This document shows, one piece after another, positions 52,546-64,000 of a DNA stretch of 64,000 nt. Both the position numbers and the translations under genes were made by a program. Numbering within the stretch: position 1 is the first letter of the stretch; each line of letters begins with the position of its first letter. This DNA is from Sphagnum magellanicum. Its lineage: Eukaryota; Streptophyta; Sphagnopsida; Sphagnales; Sphagnaceae. Location: positions 18,821,390-18,885,389 of the forward strand of contig CM038911.1 in assembly GCA_021904315.1 (NCBI GenBank), given 5' to 3'. The notes beneath the pieces are model-generated. The model searched no databases. It saw only the letters and a list, made by a program, of their open reading frames with translations, and was not told the origin of the DNA.

Positions 52546-54470
52546 AATGGCAAGTTGTATAAGCATGTACACAAGAAATTAGAAAGGAATCAAAATGAGG
52601 ATGGAGACATCCATAAGTCTATGGCAAGGGGAATGAAATCATCTCCTTGTGTTCGCTTTGTGTAAGATCATGCCTTGTATTGAATGACAAATGTCGTTCC
52701 ATGCATTGTCATTGTCAAAGCACATTGCACTAAATTTGTACAAATTAGATCAACAATGACAATGTTCGCTAAGGTTCGAAAATTGTCTTTGGTGATGACA
52801 ATATCCACTTGTTTTTGTGTGTGGTAGGAATAAAGGTGAAAAACCTCTTTCTGTACGTGAGTTCCACTCTCTAATATGATAGTTGCAATAGTATTTCAAA
52901 ACGTTTCATGGGTTGTAATGCGCTCACTCTCGCACGAGCAATGTTGCAAATGGATACCCAAATCATCAATGATATGACCACATTTGCATCGTGAAAAATG
53001 CAGAATTGTAGGATATGGTATATTGAAACAAATACAAAGAGTTATAAAAAAGTGGGCAAAAGATAAATGGAATGAAAGGGTGTTAGGATGAACTAATAAC
53101 CAAGCCCCTACTACTGGACATGCACAAGACCGAAGATGTGTTCACACAACATCTGAAGTAACATTTGTTAGAAACAAATTAAATTTTTGTTCATGTAATT
53201 GGTCCATAAAAAAAGATTGCATTTGAAGATAGTATAGCACCACAAAACTTTCAAAAGGTAAAACATGTGATTGAATGACCTCAAATAACATCACACGAGT
53301 ATCCCATAATGTGACTTGGGAGGGATAAGTACCGATCTTTACATGTGTCACCACATTAAAAAAAGTAAAGTGATCATCTTGGTCGAAATGAAAAACTAAT
53401 GCAAAAGTGATCAAAATCTAACATCCTAAAAAGGCAAGGGCAATATGATAGACCACTATGGGAAGGTCTAGCCCCCTTGAAGAAGCAAGAAAAATGATTT
53501 GACAACAACCTAAATGGCCCACTATGGTGCCAAAGGATCCTAACCCTAATAGTTTTTTTAACATAGTTATGGTACAAACATTAAATTCAGTATAATGTTG
53601 CAAGATACTTAATGATGAAAATACAATACGTTATAAGTAGCTTAGCCACTTGGCATAACAAAATGAAAGCATCACAAAACTTGTTTGAGGATCTATGAGC
53701 ATAAGAAAGTTAGTGATTGTGTTGAGGTCCTTTTGGAGCACCTCAAATATGAAGGACTCCACAAAGGGCAAAAAAACCCACTTGAGCATTTAGAATATGA
53801 AAACTAAACTCAAGTGTAAAAAAACCTGGAGGAAATGGTAGAAATTAGTTTAACCCTTGTGGAAACTAAGCAAAACATTTAATCAGTTGCATTAAAGGTC
53901 CTAATGTGCCAAACTCCTCTTACAATCACAAAAAATAGGCAACACATCCGAAGGAAGACCAATTATGTGTGTATCATCTACCAATGAAAGAAAAACACAA
54001 GTGGGGTGGACTATTGCAATAGGACAAAAAGTGTGAAGATGAGTTAATGCAAACAACACTCCTCCCAAAGGATCCCCTGTCATGTACAAAACTCATATGA
54101 AATGATAGTGAGATCCATGTGCTTAAAAGCCTATGAAAAATATAATGGAAATGGGCATGCATAAAACTGACGAACAAATGGGAAAAACTAATCCAAGGTG
54201 TCGATAGAAAACCACAACTCCCAAAAAATGAATGCTCGAAACATTGAATTAAATGCGTTTTGAACATCTGTCTGTAATACCACTCACTTTGAATGTAGAT
54301 TTGAAATAGCTTTAATCCCATGAACCATTGTCTCACACCTATCCAACATTGCCACCCCAAATTAATATGGACTAAAATGTTTTCAAATGTATCCTTGAAC
54401 TAAATAACTAGTGTGCGAACAATTAACCAATAAATCACCTTTTCAATGTCTAGTTGTCATTTACAACTGA
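52546..54470 (-). pseudogene. Decayed LINE (non-LTR retrotransposon) with RT and C-terminal domain
   Basis: Frame-by-frame reading of the minus strand gives an ordered series of non-LTR reverse-transcriptase segments. Near 54340-54245 are FGVAMLDRCETMVHGIKAIS and VLQTDVQNAFNSMFRA (the first catalytic Asp region). Near 54083-53950 are GDPLGGVLFALTHLH and VFLSLVDDTHIIGLPSDVL (the DD catalytic pair region). Near 53600-53440 are GLGSFGTIVGHLGC and FLASSRGLDLP. Near 52925-52600 are RTTTHETFWNTIATIILESG, QVDIVITKDNFRTLANIVIV and KRTQGDDFIPLAIDLW, which resemble the C-terminal region found after the RT in some plant and algal LINEs. Many stops and frame changes interrupt it and the 5' part is missing. 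It cannot be active. Confidence 0.85.
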
Positions 54471-55964
54471 CTTCCATGTGGACAAATTATCATGTCAAAC
54501 CATTAGATAATACAACTATTCGCAGGGCTGTAACACGAGTGTGTGTGTTTGCTGGTGATTACACTTGAAACCAAATTCAAGAAATAATAATAATAATAAT
54601 AATCCAGAATTAATATTGTAACTATTATTATTATTAACAATAATGCAAACCAAGATTTATTTATTTATTTATTTAGGGACTATTAATCATCATGATGATT
54701 TTAGTAATGCCGAATTATTAGTACTATCTTAATTTTGGAGTTAGTAATCCAAACTGATGAATTAAATATAGAATAATTGGAATATAATAATAAAAATAGT
54801 ATGGATGGCATTAATCAGGACTTAAATAGTAATATGTTTTAATCCTTAGGAATAAACAAGGAGGTGTGTCACAACATGGCCTTGCCATTTACATTAAAAA
54901 GTATCTTAAGGAAAGAGAAGAATTATCGAAATTCAAATATTTCACGATGCAAAAATATAATCCTTAAAACATCCTTAAAAAAAACCAAAATCTTTCAAGA
55001 TATTATAACTCTATAACAACTCTCAAGTTTCAACACAAGCAAAATATCATCTTTCAAAAATCCTCATGTAAAAATTAAACATATTACCTAGGGGCCAAAA
55101 TTCATTAAGCTACTATACTCTATATTGAATCTGAACACGATATCCTTGCCTTGGTAGCAAGCAAGGCCAATAAAAGAATCTGAGAGTCAGTGAATTTTTT
55201 TTCTGGCGAAAAAAGTTTTCGAAATGGAATATTCTGTTAAAAATTCCCTGTTTTTCGAAGAAAAATTCGCCGGAAAGCTACAGGATTGGGGAGGGAGGGT
55301 TTCGCCACTTTGTTGCCTACTGGCTACAGTTTCCAGAGATTCTTGAAGTAAATTCGCCAGTTAAGTAGAAATCTACCTAGGGATGCTCGCCACCCTGGCG
55401 AATCAGGAAAATTGAAAAACAAAACACTGCTGAGAGGATAATAACTATTATATTAAATTAAATGGGAGATAATATTACTAGTAATATCTTTAATCCCGCT
55501 CTATATAAATCATGTCTTTTTTATATAAAGCTAAATTTTCCATATCTGCAGTTTTGCTTAATCCAGAGCTTTAAGTAATTTCTTAATCTGCAGCAAATAA
55601 TGGGGGCCTGCCTCCCCCGGCTGCTACTAATTAATCTTAATCCTAGGGTGCTAATCCAAATTACCTTAATCTTCCAGAGCTATCTGTAGGGCTAAGCCCT
55701 GGGCCTAAGCTTTTACAGGAACAAGGGCTTGCACAAGGTGGAACTGAGTGCAGCAGGGCCCTTTTTTTTTTCTTTGTTTTTTTTTTTTTTTTTTGGCATA
55801 AGCACACGGTGGAGGGCTTTTTCAAAGGTGTGAAGAAGCATCAGGTCAGAGGTCCTTATGGGTAATTAGCAATTATCTGACTCTGAATCCAGATACTTAA
55901 CTTCCTTATGCAAACTAAGGACCTCCCAAATGTTTTTTACAGAAAATTTGAGAGAACCCATCAT
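54471..55964. other. AT-rich intergenic DNA with simple repeats
   Basis: AAT repeats at about 54585-54603, ATT repeats near 54625 and a TTTA tetranucleotide run at about 54657-54676. A T-rich stretch lies at 55762-55795. Around 55195-55420 the word TTCGCCA/TGGCGAA recurs. No coding exon. Confidence 0.45.
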
Positions 55965-55996
55965 CCCCCCCCCCCACCCCACCCCACCCCACCCCA
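55965..55996. repeat. C homopolymer plus (ACCCC)n
   Basis: About eleven C followed by six ACCCC-type units, strongly strand-asymmetric in composition. Confidence 0.92.
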
Positions 55997-56164
55997 TCAC
56001 GAGCACTTTAGGTCTGTTGACTTTGGGGGCATGATTCCGTTTGACTCTTTTGAGTCCTACTATGGTATAAAGGTAGGTAGGTAAGAATGGTAGGTACGTG
56101 GTTCAATTACCACCTTATGAGGGTTTTTTTTTCTTTTAAATACACTTTAACATACTGCTCATTT

Positions 56165-56740
56165 CTTTGATATGCACCCAATTATGTACTATGGAAAGGG
56201 CCCATTCCACCCAGGAACACATCGAGCTCATTAAGGTGAGCCACCAGTTCCGTGCTATGAAAGGTGGGGGCCCAATCCACCCCAGAAGACATCATGCTCT
56301 CTCTGTAAGGTGACCAAATTGGTCATGGTATGGTGGCTAGAAGTTCTTCAGGTGCCTGTTTTTCCAAAACAATAACCAGTTTTTCCATGGGTTTTATTGG
56401 GCCATGCCCCCCACAGGGACAGGGACTATCGCATTCTATCCAACTTTTGAAAGTTTTTACCTTATTAGAACTGGCATCACATTAGTTGAACCGGTTTCTT
56501 GGGTGAAAGTGTTTATAGACTCTTTAAATCGGAACAGATGTTTTTGGGTGTTGAGAGTGTGGACGCATTATGTAGATGTACAAACATCTTATTTACTAGT
56601 GGTACCCGTGACCTTCGGACACCCATGGCTACGCCATTCCAATCACCTTGAACACGCAGTGGTCCCGACCGACGCTATGCGGGTATCAAAACCATGTATT
56701 ATGTAAATGTACAAACATCTTATTTATTGGCCAGGGACAG
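56165..56740. repeat. Two local diverged duplications
   Basis: First pair: GTACTATGGAAAGGGCCCATTC (about 56186) and GTGCTATGAAAGGTGGGGGCCC (about 56252), each followed by a CCACCC..GAA.ACATC stretch and AAGGTGA, period about 67 bp. Second pair: ATGTACAAACATCTTATTTA occurs at about 56576 and again at about 56706, each preceded by an ATTATGTA word. The 100-codon frame across the region has no known motif and is not called. Confidence 0.6.
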
Positions 56741-57621
56741 CGTGTTTGTGACGCCTTGTTCAAGCTTCACACGCTTCTTCCTCCAGCATCCATTCAGGCT
56801 TGAACCAGTGTTGTTGGGTGGGTCAGCAGCTGGTTCGGTAGTTTGGAACGGTCGGTGTCAGTTTTGGGTTTTCTTTAGTAAAAATTAAATTGAATTTTTG
56901 GAACCAGTTCTAGAACGGAAACTGAAACTAGAAACTTTTGAGAACTGGACACAAAACCGGGCTCCCAGTTCTATTTATTTTGGGAACCAAAACCAAAACC
57001 AAATTTGTGGTAAGTTTAGGTGATAATTTCTTGGGTCTTTGGCCCAGGGTGGTGGGTGTTACCCAGTTGGTTTGTGTTTTTTTATTTCTATTTGCAATGG
57101 AGTTCTCCATTTGTTCCCACCAAAAAAAAAAAAAAAAACAAACAAACAAACCCAAATCCAAACCTGAACCCAAACTTGTCAACAAAACATGGGTTGAATG
57201 GTGGGCTAACCAGAGGTTAACAGGCAGCTAGTTAATCCCTGGTTTTGGTCTTGGTGGACCCAAACTGGGTCTGGTTTTCAGAATCCAAACTGAAACTCAA
57301 ACCAGAACTTCATTTTATTTTGAAGAACTGGATGTGGAACCGGTTCCAATTTTGGTTCCATTTCTATTGTGGAACCAAAAGCAGAACCCCACGGACAGCA
57401 CAAATTGTGGAATCAGAACGTGACTGGCTGTCCCACCACCGGAAAAAGGCCAAAAAATGTGCCTGAATTGGCCACTCCAATTGCCCTTAACTGGTCTTAC
57501 TATTCCAGTATTCTTGCCGGATTTAAGGTCTTTATACTCAGGTTTATTTTTGTAATTTTTTCTCGGAGGTGGAATCGGTCTTCTTCTCTTTTTTTTTTCC
57601 AATTTTGTGATATAAAAAAGA
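56741..57621. other. Intergenic DNA, repetitive GAACC-rich text
   Basis: GGAACC, AACCGG and CCAAAACC words recur from 56885 to 57380, suggesting an old expanded low-complexity block. An A run lies at 57121-57138. Overlapping open frames on both strands lack motifs. No gene supported. Confidence 0.4.
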
Positions 57622-58086
57622 CTAGTGGTAACCCTGTGCATAATGCACAGGTGTGTTAATTCCCAAAGCGTTCCAGAGAGGGAGGGAAGGTCGGTCAGGC
57701 AGTGCTTTTGGCACCTGGATTTTGGAGTCCGTTGTGTAGTAGTAATCCATCGATTAAAGATGTTAGTCGATGTTCCGGATCTCAACACGTGGTTAATTAG
57801 TCACCCCAGGTACCCGTATCTTTCCCTCTACCTAATAATGACTTTAGGAAAAGCCGCAGTTTGGGACCTGAAAATTTACCAAAAGGTTGAGCCGTAGTCA
57901 GTTTTAATTGGGACCTGGGAAATTTACCAAAAGGATAAGCTGTAGTCAGTTTTAATTGGCACCTGAAAATGTACCAAAAGAAAAAGCCGCAGTCAGTTTT
58001 AATTGGCACCTGGAAATTTCACAGCAGTTACTGGAGTCATTGTCACGAACGGACGGACGGACGTAGTGAATTAATATATAAGTTGA
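57622..58086 (-). mobile_element. Candidate non-autonomous Helitron (465 bp)
   Basis: Read on the minus strand, the element would begin TCAACTTATATATTAATTCA at 58086, with A as the preceding base, and end CTAG at 57622 with T as the next base. This fits Helitron insertion between A and T, a 5' TC and a 3' CTRR. Eight bases before CTAG lies a perfect hairpin CTGTGCAT-A-ATGCACAG (57634-57650), as Helitrons have near the 3' end. The head continues with CGTCCGTCCGTCCG, a word I associate with plant Helitron heads. There is no Rep/helicase, so it would need an autonomous partner. The interior holds a tandem repeat. Confidence 0.68.
57856..58020. repeat. Tandem 47-48-bp repeat inside the Helitron candidate
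   Basis: Units start at 57856 (partial), 57894, 57942 and 57989. Each opens GTAGTCAGTTTTAATTGG or GCAGTCAGTTTTAATTGG and contains ACCTG.AAAT.TACCAAAAG. About 3.5 copies, with moderate divergence. Confidence 0.88.
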
Positions 58087-61000
58087 TTGGAATTATTTTC
58101 AAGAATTATTTTTTTAATTAGTCAAATTTACACTAGAAACAGACCACTTTTCCCAAACCTAATCCTTTGGACAAAAAGCCCCAAAAAATGTCCCAAAAAA
58201 ATAAAATCTCCAGGTGGGTTCCAACTTCCATGGTTGTCTTCAAATGCCCAGAATATGTAAGAATTGTCATTCATGTGAATCAACAATGTAGACCCCAGCA
58301 GCTAAGTTACGCTCCGGAACAGGCCTTTGGTAACCCCTGGTTACAATGTGGAACATGCTACCTTCCAAAGGGGGCTTGTGTCTTTTCTAGGTAGAAAGTG
58401 AGCCCTACGTTGTCTCTTTGGGTCTGTTCCATATTACATATTAAAACCCAGGAATGCCTTGGCAAAAAATCATTTTCATAATTAGCATATTCAGAGAATT
58501 CTTTTTCATAATCAGCTCCGTAGGGCATGTCTCAATATCTCTAACTGATGTTGTGTTCAAATTGACTTTTAGATTTTTGAGAACCATGGTTATATATATA
58601 TATATATATATATATAGATATCAGAATTGGTGATTTAATTTTTTGATAATCACAGATATAAATCATAAAGGATTGCATTAATAATACACAAAAAAAAATT
58701 ATTTAAAAAAGACTTTATAAAATAAGGTTCAATTCTCACCCTTCAAAAGTTCATAACTACTGTTTGGTTATAGAAGATGCCAAGTTTTTTTTAGGGTTTT
58801 TGAAAAAACCAGAATTCAAGTTTTTTATTCCAAAAACTGGAACTAGGGTTTTTTTTATTCTAATTTTTTTCCCCCAAAAAAAACTGAAACTGAAGGTTCT
58901 TTGATTTCTATGGTTGGAATGAATACTTCTACAAAGTTTCAGAATTTTCATGTGATGGGCAAATCAAAGAGGCCCATTGCAACCCAAAAAAAATAAAAAT
59001 GGTTTTTTTAGGAAACCATTTTTATGAGGTCTAATAATATTCATTTTAGGAAAGACCTTATGCTTGGGGTTTTTCTCTAGACTTGTAAAGAACTGCTAAA
59101 ATATTGAACAATATTCAACTTACAATAAAATTTTGTTTTCATTGACAACCTTTTAAGTTGGAAGGCACATGCATTAGGGTAGCACAAATGGATTTAACAT
59201 TTCCATAAGAAAGACTCCACAAAATCACAATCAAGTAATGAAAAAATTGTTCAATTTTAATTATCTAGATTATTTAATCACTTCTTTTTCTTTTTTTTTG
59301 CATTTAGAGTTGTGACGGAAAAACATTTGTAAATGATTATTGTTTTGCATAGTGTGCCATGTAATATTCATGTTCAATGGATAACATTAGGCAAATATAC
59401 CAAATGGGTTGGGACGTATGGTCAAACTATAAGTAGTTGTGGGTTTAATTTGTGTAACTCATGTTGAAAATTACAAATTAAAAGTGCAAAATTTTACCAT
59501 AACCAAAAGCATTTCCAATGGGCATTAATTAGACTTACAACAAATTATAATAAAGCAGGCTTAAAAATTAGGGTAAGTAACAAGATGTCCCAACATCACA
59601 AGGATGTGAAGCTCTAAGAGAGCCTCCAAGGGAATGAATACATGTGAGAATTATGATAGATTGTTTCCTAAATTTTCACACACTTGTTATTCATTTTATC
59701 AATGTGTTTACACCATGTTATGCCTTGACATCATTCTTGTTGATTACAACAAACCGTGACATGAAAAACAACATGGTACAAGGGATGTGAACAACAAGTA
59801 AGTAAGGAGATGAGACCAACCACCGTAGGTATGATGGACATGACAACAAGACATTGGAAAGAATGATAACCGAAGGTGACACAAACATGAAAAAGAGTGA
59901 AAATGTGAAAGTGAGGATGAGAATGGCAAATAGAAAAGTGAGGTGATAGTAATGATGATGGAGATGGCAAAAATGATGAATTGGAATCAAAATTCTTATG
60001 ACATGCTACCCAAAAAAAACATTGGTGGATTACCCACAAAAACTTCAATTCATAATAATGATGATGAACCAAGTAACTAGTTGGCAATGACAAGAATATT
60101 GATAAATGAATCTCATATATGTTATGGAAAAAATGAGGTTCATGGAAGAAAATAATTTGTTATGGCTAGGTGGATGCATATGAATGAAATTTTTAAACAA
60201 TAAATTAAGTTATATGAACAATCATATGAAATATGAAATGCATTTTATCATTAGTTCTAAAGCCATCAAATATATATGCTTTGCATTTTATGTTGTGGTT
60301 GTTGGACGTCATCATAAATGGCAATGTTTATTGTAGAAAGTTTCAATGAATCACCAAAAACACCTTGCAAGCTCCTTCCTACATTGGGCATCATCAACTT
60401 TCAAGGAAGAATCCCCTTACATTGGGTTGTAAAATGTCACTCATTGGGAAAGGGGGGGGAAAAAAAAACTATCCCACCTAATTACAAAAAAGTTCACAAG
60501 TCACCAAAGACACCTTCAAGGAGGATTGAGGTCTACCTTTATGGGAGAGTCCTCTTTTATACCTATTATTGGAAAATTTGACCATGTTTAGTGAAGTGTT
60601 CATCTAAGGTCAAAATCCACTCAATCATTCATGAGTTGCAAATTAAAAACTCTAAGAAAATATTGTCCATTTTAACATCCACCAAGATGGTTTTCTAATA
60701 TTTATTTATGCATGATACATTTGGTTCCAAATGTTTCATAATCTAACATTTTTTTTATACATAATGAATTTAACATTTTAATCAATGGATTTTTTACATT
60801 ATTATGTTTTTCCACTTTTAATAAAAACTAGTACACAATCTAAAAAGAAATTTAAGTGCACCAAGATCCTCAAAGTCAATTGCTTAGATACCTTATGTTG
60901 GTTGTGATGAACATAAATATCATTTTGGTTCAATGTTGGAAATTGTATGAGAAGGTGTTCGGTGACTTTGATGTCATTGGAAAGTTCTTAAATGAAGCTA

Positions 61001-64000
61001 TAAGATGTTGGGCTTCTACATATCCCCAAAAAAATCATTTTTCAATGTGTACATAATCATTTGAAGGTTTAGGAAAAAAAACATCCTTAATCAACCCAAT
61101 GTGTCTTGCACCCATCAAACATGACTTGGGAAAAACAATCATGTGCAAATCAAATGTGAGACATGATATTATAAAGATATTGATAAAAGCTATAAAAAAA
61201 AATTAACACCAAAATATACATATTGAATTTTGGGACTATGATTTTGGAAAATTCAATTTTTTTTTGTTCCAACATACCCCATTAGTACTACCTAAAATGT
61301 ATACCATAGGAAAGTAATGCCACCTTCACAAGTTTAAATCGTAGTGAATTTGTTATAAGTCTATGAAATGCATGTTATTTTGTTTTGTGTAAATGAAGTG
61401 GTTTAAAATTTTCCTCTAGTGATATGTTATGTCTTATGTATCTTAAAATCTTTATTATTTCAACCCAATCATGAGAATATAAGGAGCTTGTTCAAGGTGT
61501 GAAAAAAGTCACCATGTGCTTATGGTGAAGCATACAATTTGGCAAGCTTTAAAGGTGCATCAACAATTGGTGTAATGCATTACTTTCATGATTTATTCAG
61601 AAACTAATATGCAAATGGTGAATAATGAGTGGGATGATTTGGGCATCTCAATCAATTTAATCATACAAATGGTATTTTGTGATTCAATCTCGTACTATGA
61701 TTTTCACTTTGGACATGTCATGACTAAAACTTGTTAATGTGGAACATTAAACGATGATTCAAGTAAATGTTTTGCAAGAATAATTAGCAAAGCATTTTAA
61801 AGCAAGATCCAAGCATGCATAAATTGACTTTAAAAAATGACAAAGGAAATAAGGATTAGACCTAGGAATGTGTAGCATGCACATTCAACTTCACAACCTA
61901 ATTAGATTCGTGAATACATGTTTGTTCAATTTTTTTACATCAAAAAAAAAAAAAATGTCAATAAGCTTTACGTTTTGGTATAGTCATTGACAAATATAGA
62001 TGAACAAATTTACAACATTATACATTTCAAGGACTTTGTCACATGTGGTACCAACTTGTGTATTCAACAACCACAATATATTTGGTTGTTTCGTGATGCA
62101 CCAATGGAAATAATGTTAAGTAGTGTGAAAAGGATACTAAATTGATTAACATACCTATGACTCATGTTTGACACTAATTAATTCTTAAGAAGGCCAATTG
62201 AAAAAAAAAAAACAATTTGTTGAAATTCTAGAAAATTGAACCTAGTTCAAAACAAAAAATAACTTTTGAAATTGTTTAGTGGATTTAACATATTTAGAAA
62301 CTATTGTTAAAATTTTGAAATATTCATATTAAGGTTATTGAAAACCTTTTTCAAAATATTAATTATTTCAGCAAGATTTGCCAAACATGAGTTATAGGTA
62401 CAATATATGAAACCCCATTAGTTATAAGCAATTTATACATTGTTTTGAACATTGAAAATTAAATAATTATAGATTAAATTTTTAACTTGATTTTTTTTTG
62501 CAATTTTTAATTATCCACCTCAACATTGAATTGAATTCTTTTCAAGAGTGGAAGGGAATAAAAGTCATTTTCTATAACTAGTTTGTTGGCTAGTAAAAAT
62601 TTAAAGATTATAATAAATCAAATTGAAATTAAATACGTTCACTTGTCATTGTCAACTTGGGACATGTAATTTTAATGACTTGTTCAACACGTAAAAAATT
62701 GGCACATTCATTCTTGATTAGATGAAGATGTTTCAAACTTGATAACATTTTAAAATTATAGGACAAATTTAATAGATGATGTGTTGGAGTAAAGTTTGAA
62801 AGCTTAATAAATAATCACAAATGATAAATCTTTGATACAATATTTTTTTCATTTATTCATAATATGTTGAAAACATTAAAATATTTTCAATTGTTTCGGC
62901 AAAGTCAACAACATGGTGTGTTCATGAAACAAGGATTATAAACTTATCTACAAATGAACTCCATTCCTTATGAACAAAGAAGATGATAGCAAAATTGAGG
63001 TTACACATTTGAAAAGTTCAATTTGAAACATCAACATAAATGTACCCTTCTTGTCACAATTATCCAAAAGGTAAAATCATGGTACCTTTAGCCTTGTTTT
63101 ACTTGTTACTTTCATGATAGATTCAATGCCAAAGGCCTTGACAAGTAAGTTAAATTCCAACAAGAATTGTATGTACCTTTAAAGTTGAAGGTAAAATTTT
63201 GACTAAAAAAACATTTATGACCTAAAATTTTATTATGTTAGACCATATAACATAAACCCTTCAACATGATAATAGTTATTGCGTAAAAAAATATAGATAA
63301 CCTTAAACCATGTACCTTTTATCACAAAAATATTTTTTTTGTGAAAATTCATTTATAACTTAAAACCTTAAATTATAAACTGGATACCTTGTATATTTTT
63401 CAACTTCAAAATAAAAATTATAAAAAATATATATAACCTTAAACCATATATAATATTTTTTTCATTCATAAATTTTTTTTTATCATAGATAAAGTTTATT
63501 CTAAAGATGAAATTTGTGATATTAAATCAAGTATAAAGCCTTCTAATATTACCAAGGTAAAATTTTAGTAATATCATATAATACCATTTACCCTAATTAG
63601 GGAGAACCAACACCTACATTGGTAGCTTTCCATTATTTGAGTGAAGGTTTCAAGTTCTAGGTAATTATATTTAATTCGTGAAATGTTAATCCTTGAACAC
63701 ATGATTAGCCAAAAATGGTTTTTAATTTAGAATTGACAATGGGAGTTTAAATATTTTGTAACATATTCATTTTGGTTGCATAAGGTTTGACATAATACCA
63801 TAACCTAGGTTTGGTAAAAAAAAAAAATCAATTCTTTGGGAAATTGTGGACCAAACATGTTGCAAACTTTGAAAAAAACAATCAAAAGAAAAATTACACA
63901 ACCATAATAGAAGGTGGTTTAAAATTGTCATGAAATGGTCACTACCCATAATTGAACATGTGCGTATAAATGGAAATGTTTAAATGTGACATGTAATAAA
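58087..64000. other. Gene-free AT-rich tail
   Basis: No coding exon, RNA gene or transposon protein recognised. A TA microsatellite lies at 58590-58616 and homopolymer A/T runs are frequent. A minus-strand frame pair at 59718-60093 is His/Phe/Ser-rich translation of a GATGATG-rich stretch, and an 87-codon plus frame at 60318-60581 contains two SPKTP words from a short duplication. Neither is called. Words such as AAACCATATA and ACCTTAAA recur near 63230-63450, perhaps an old repeat. Confidence 0.5.

Noticed and set aside
56404-56706. 100-codon plus-strand open frame
   Set aside because: Spans a local duplication (ATGTACAAACATC twice) and has no motif; best explained as chance.
58720-58745. 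Box-B-like GGTTCAATTCTC as a second SINE or tRNA
   Set aside because: No box A at a suitable distance upstream and no A-rich tail.
59718-60093. His/Phe/Ser-rich minus-strand frames of 90 and 120 codons
   Set aside because: They are overlapping alternative translations of a GATGATG-rich stretch with no domain features.

Overview
The window is nuclear DNA of a land plant. The evidence is spliceosomal GT-AG introns, a plant CUL3-type cullin, an extra-large G protein (XLG, a plant-specific family), plant alpha-tubulin, and TTTAGGG-type telomeric motifs in gene leaders. The sequence is AT-rich, with few genes and many decayed mobile elements. A spore-bearing plant such as a bryophyte is my guess, from the short divergent XLG N-terminus and the long leaders. 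It is inference, and no species is claimed.

Five protein-coding genes can be assembled exon by exon, all in 17.8-50.4 kb. They are CUL3 (minus, 2 exons), a small SAM-domain protein (plus, 3 exons), a BIG BROTHER-like RING-H2 E3 ligase (plus, 7 coding exons), alpha-tubulin (minus, 4 exons) and XLG (minus, 9 coding exons, the first uncertain). CUL3 and SAM are head to head, RING and tubulin are tail to tail, and tubulin and XLG lie in tandem on minus. They are housekeeping or signalling genes with no visible functional cluster: two ubiquitin-ligase components, a cytoskeletal subunit, a G-protein subunit and a SAM adaptor.

The left arm (1-17 kb) has no recognisable gene. It holds two copies of a three-copy MITE-like family, two copies of a second dispersed family, and a probable tRNA-derived SINE. 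The stretch 25-30 kb carries tandem repeats and a broken PIF/Harbinger (HARBI1/ALP1-like) transposase. The right arm (52.5-64 kb) contains a decayed LINE with readable reverse-transcriptase motifs, a 465-bp candidate non-autonomous Helitron, simple repeats and a gene-free AT-rich tail.

I see no novel multi-gene system. The most useful observations are a three-copy MITE family, one member with perfect 18-bp inverted ends; a Helitron with both termini readable; a repeat shared in opposite orientation between introns of two genes; a duplicated exon boundary inside a tubulin intron; a tandemly duplicated RING leader carrying telomeric repeats; and an XLG with altered GTP-binding residues.
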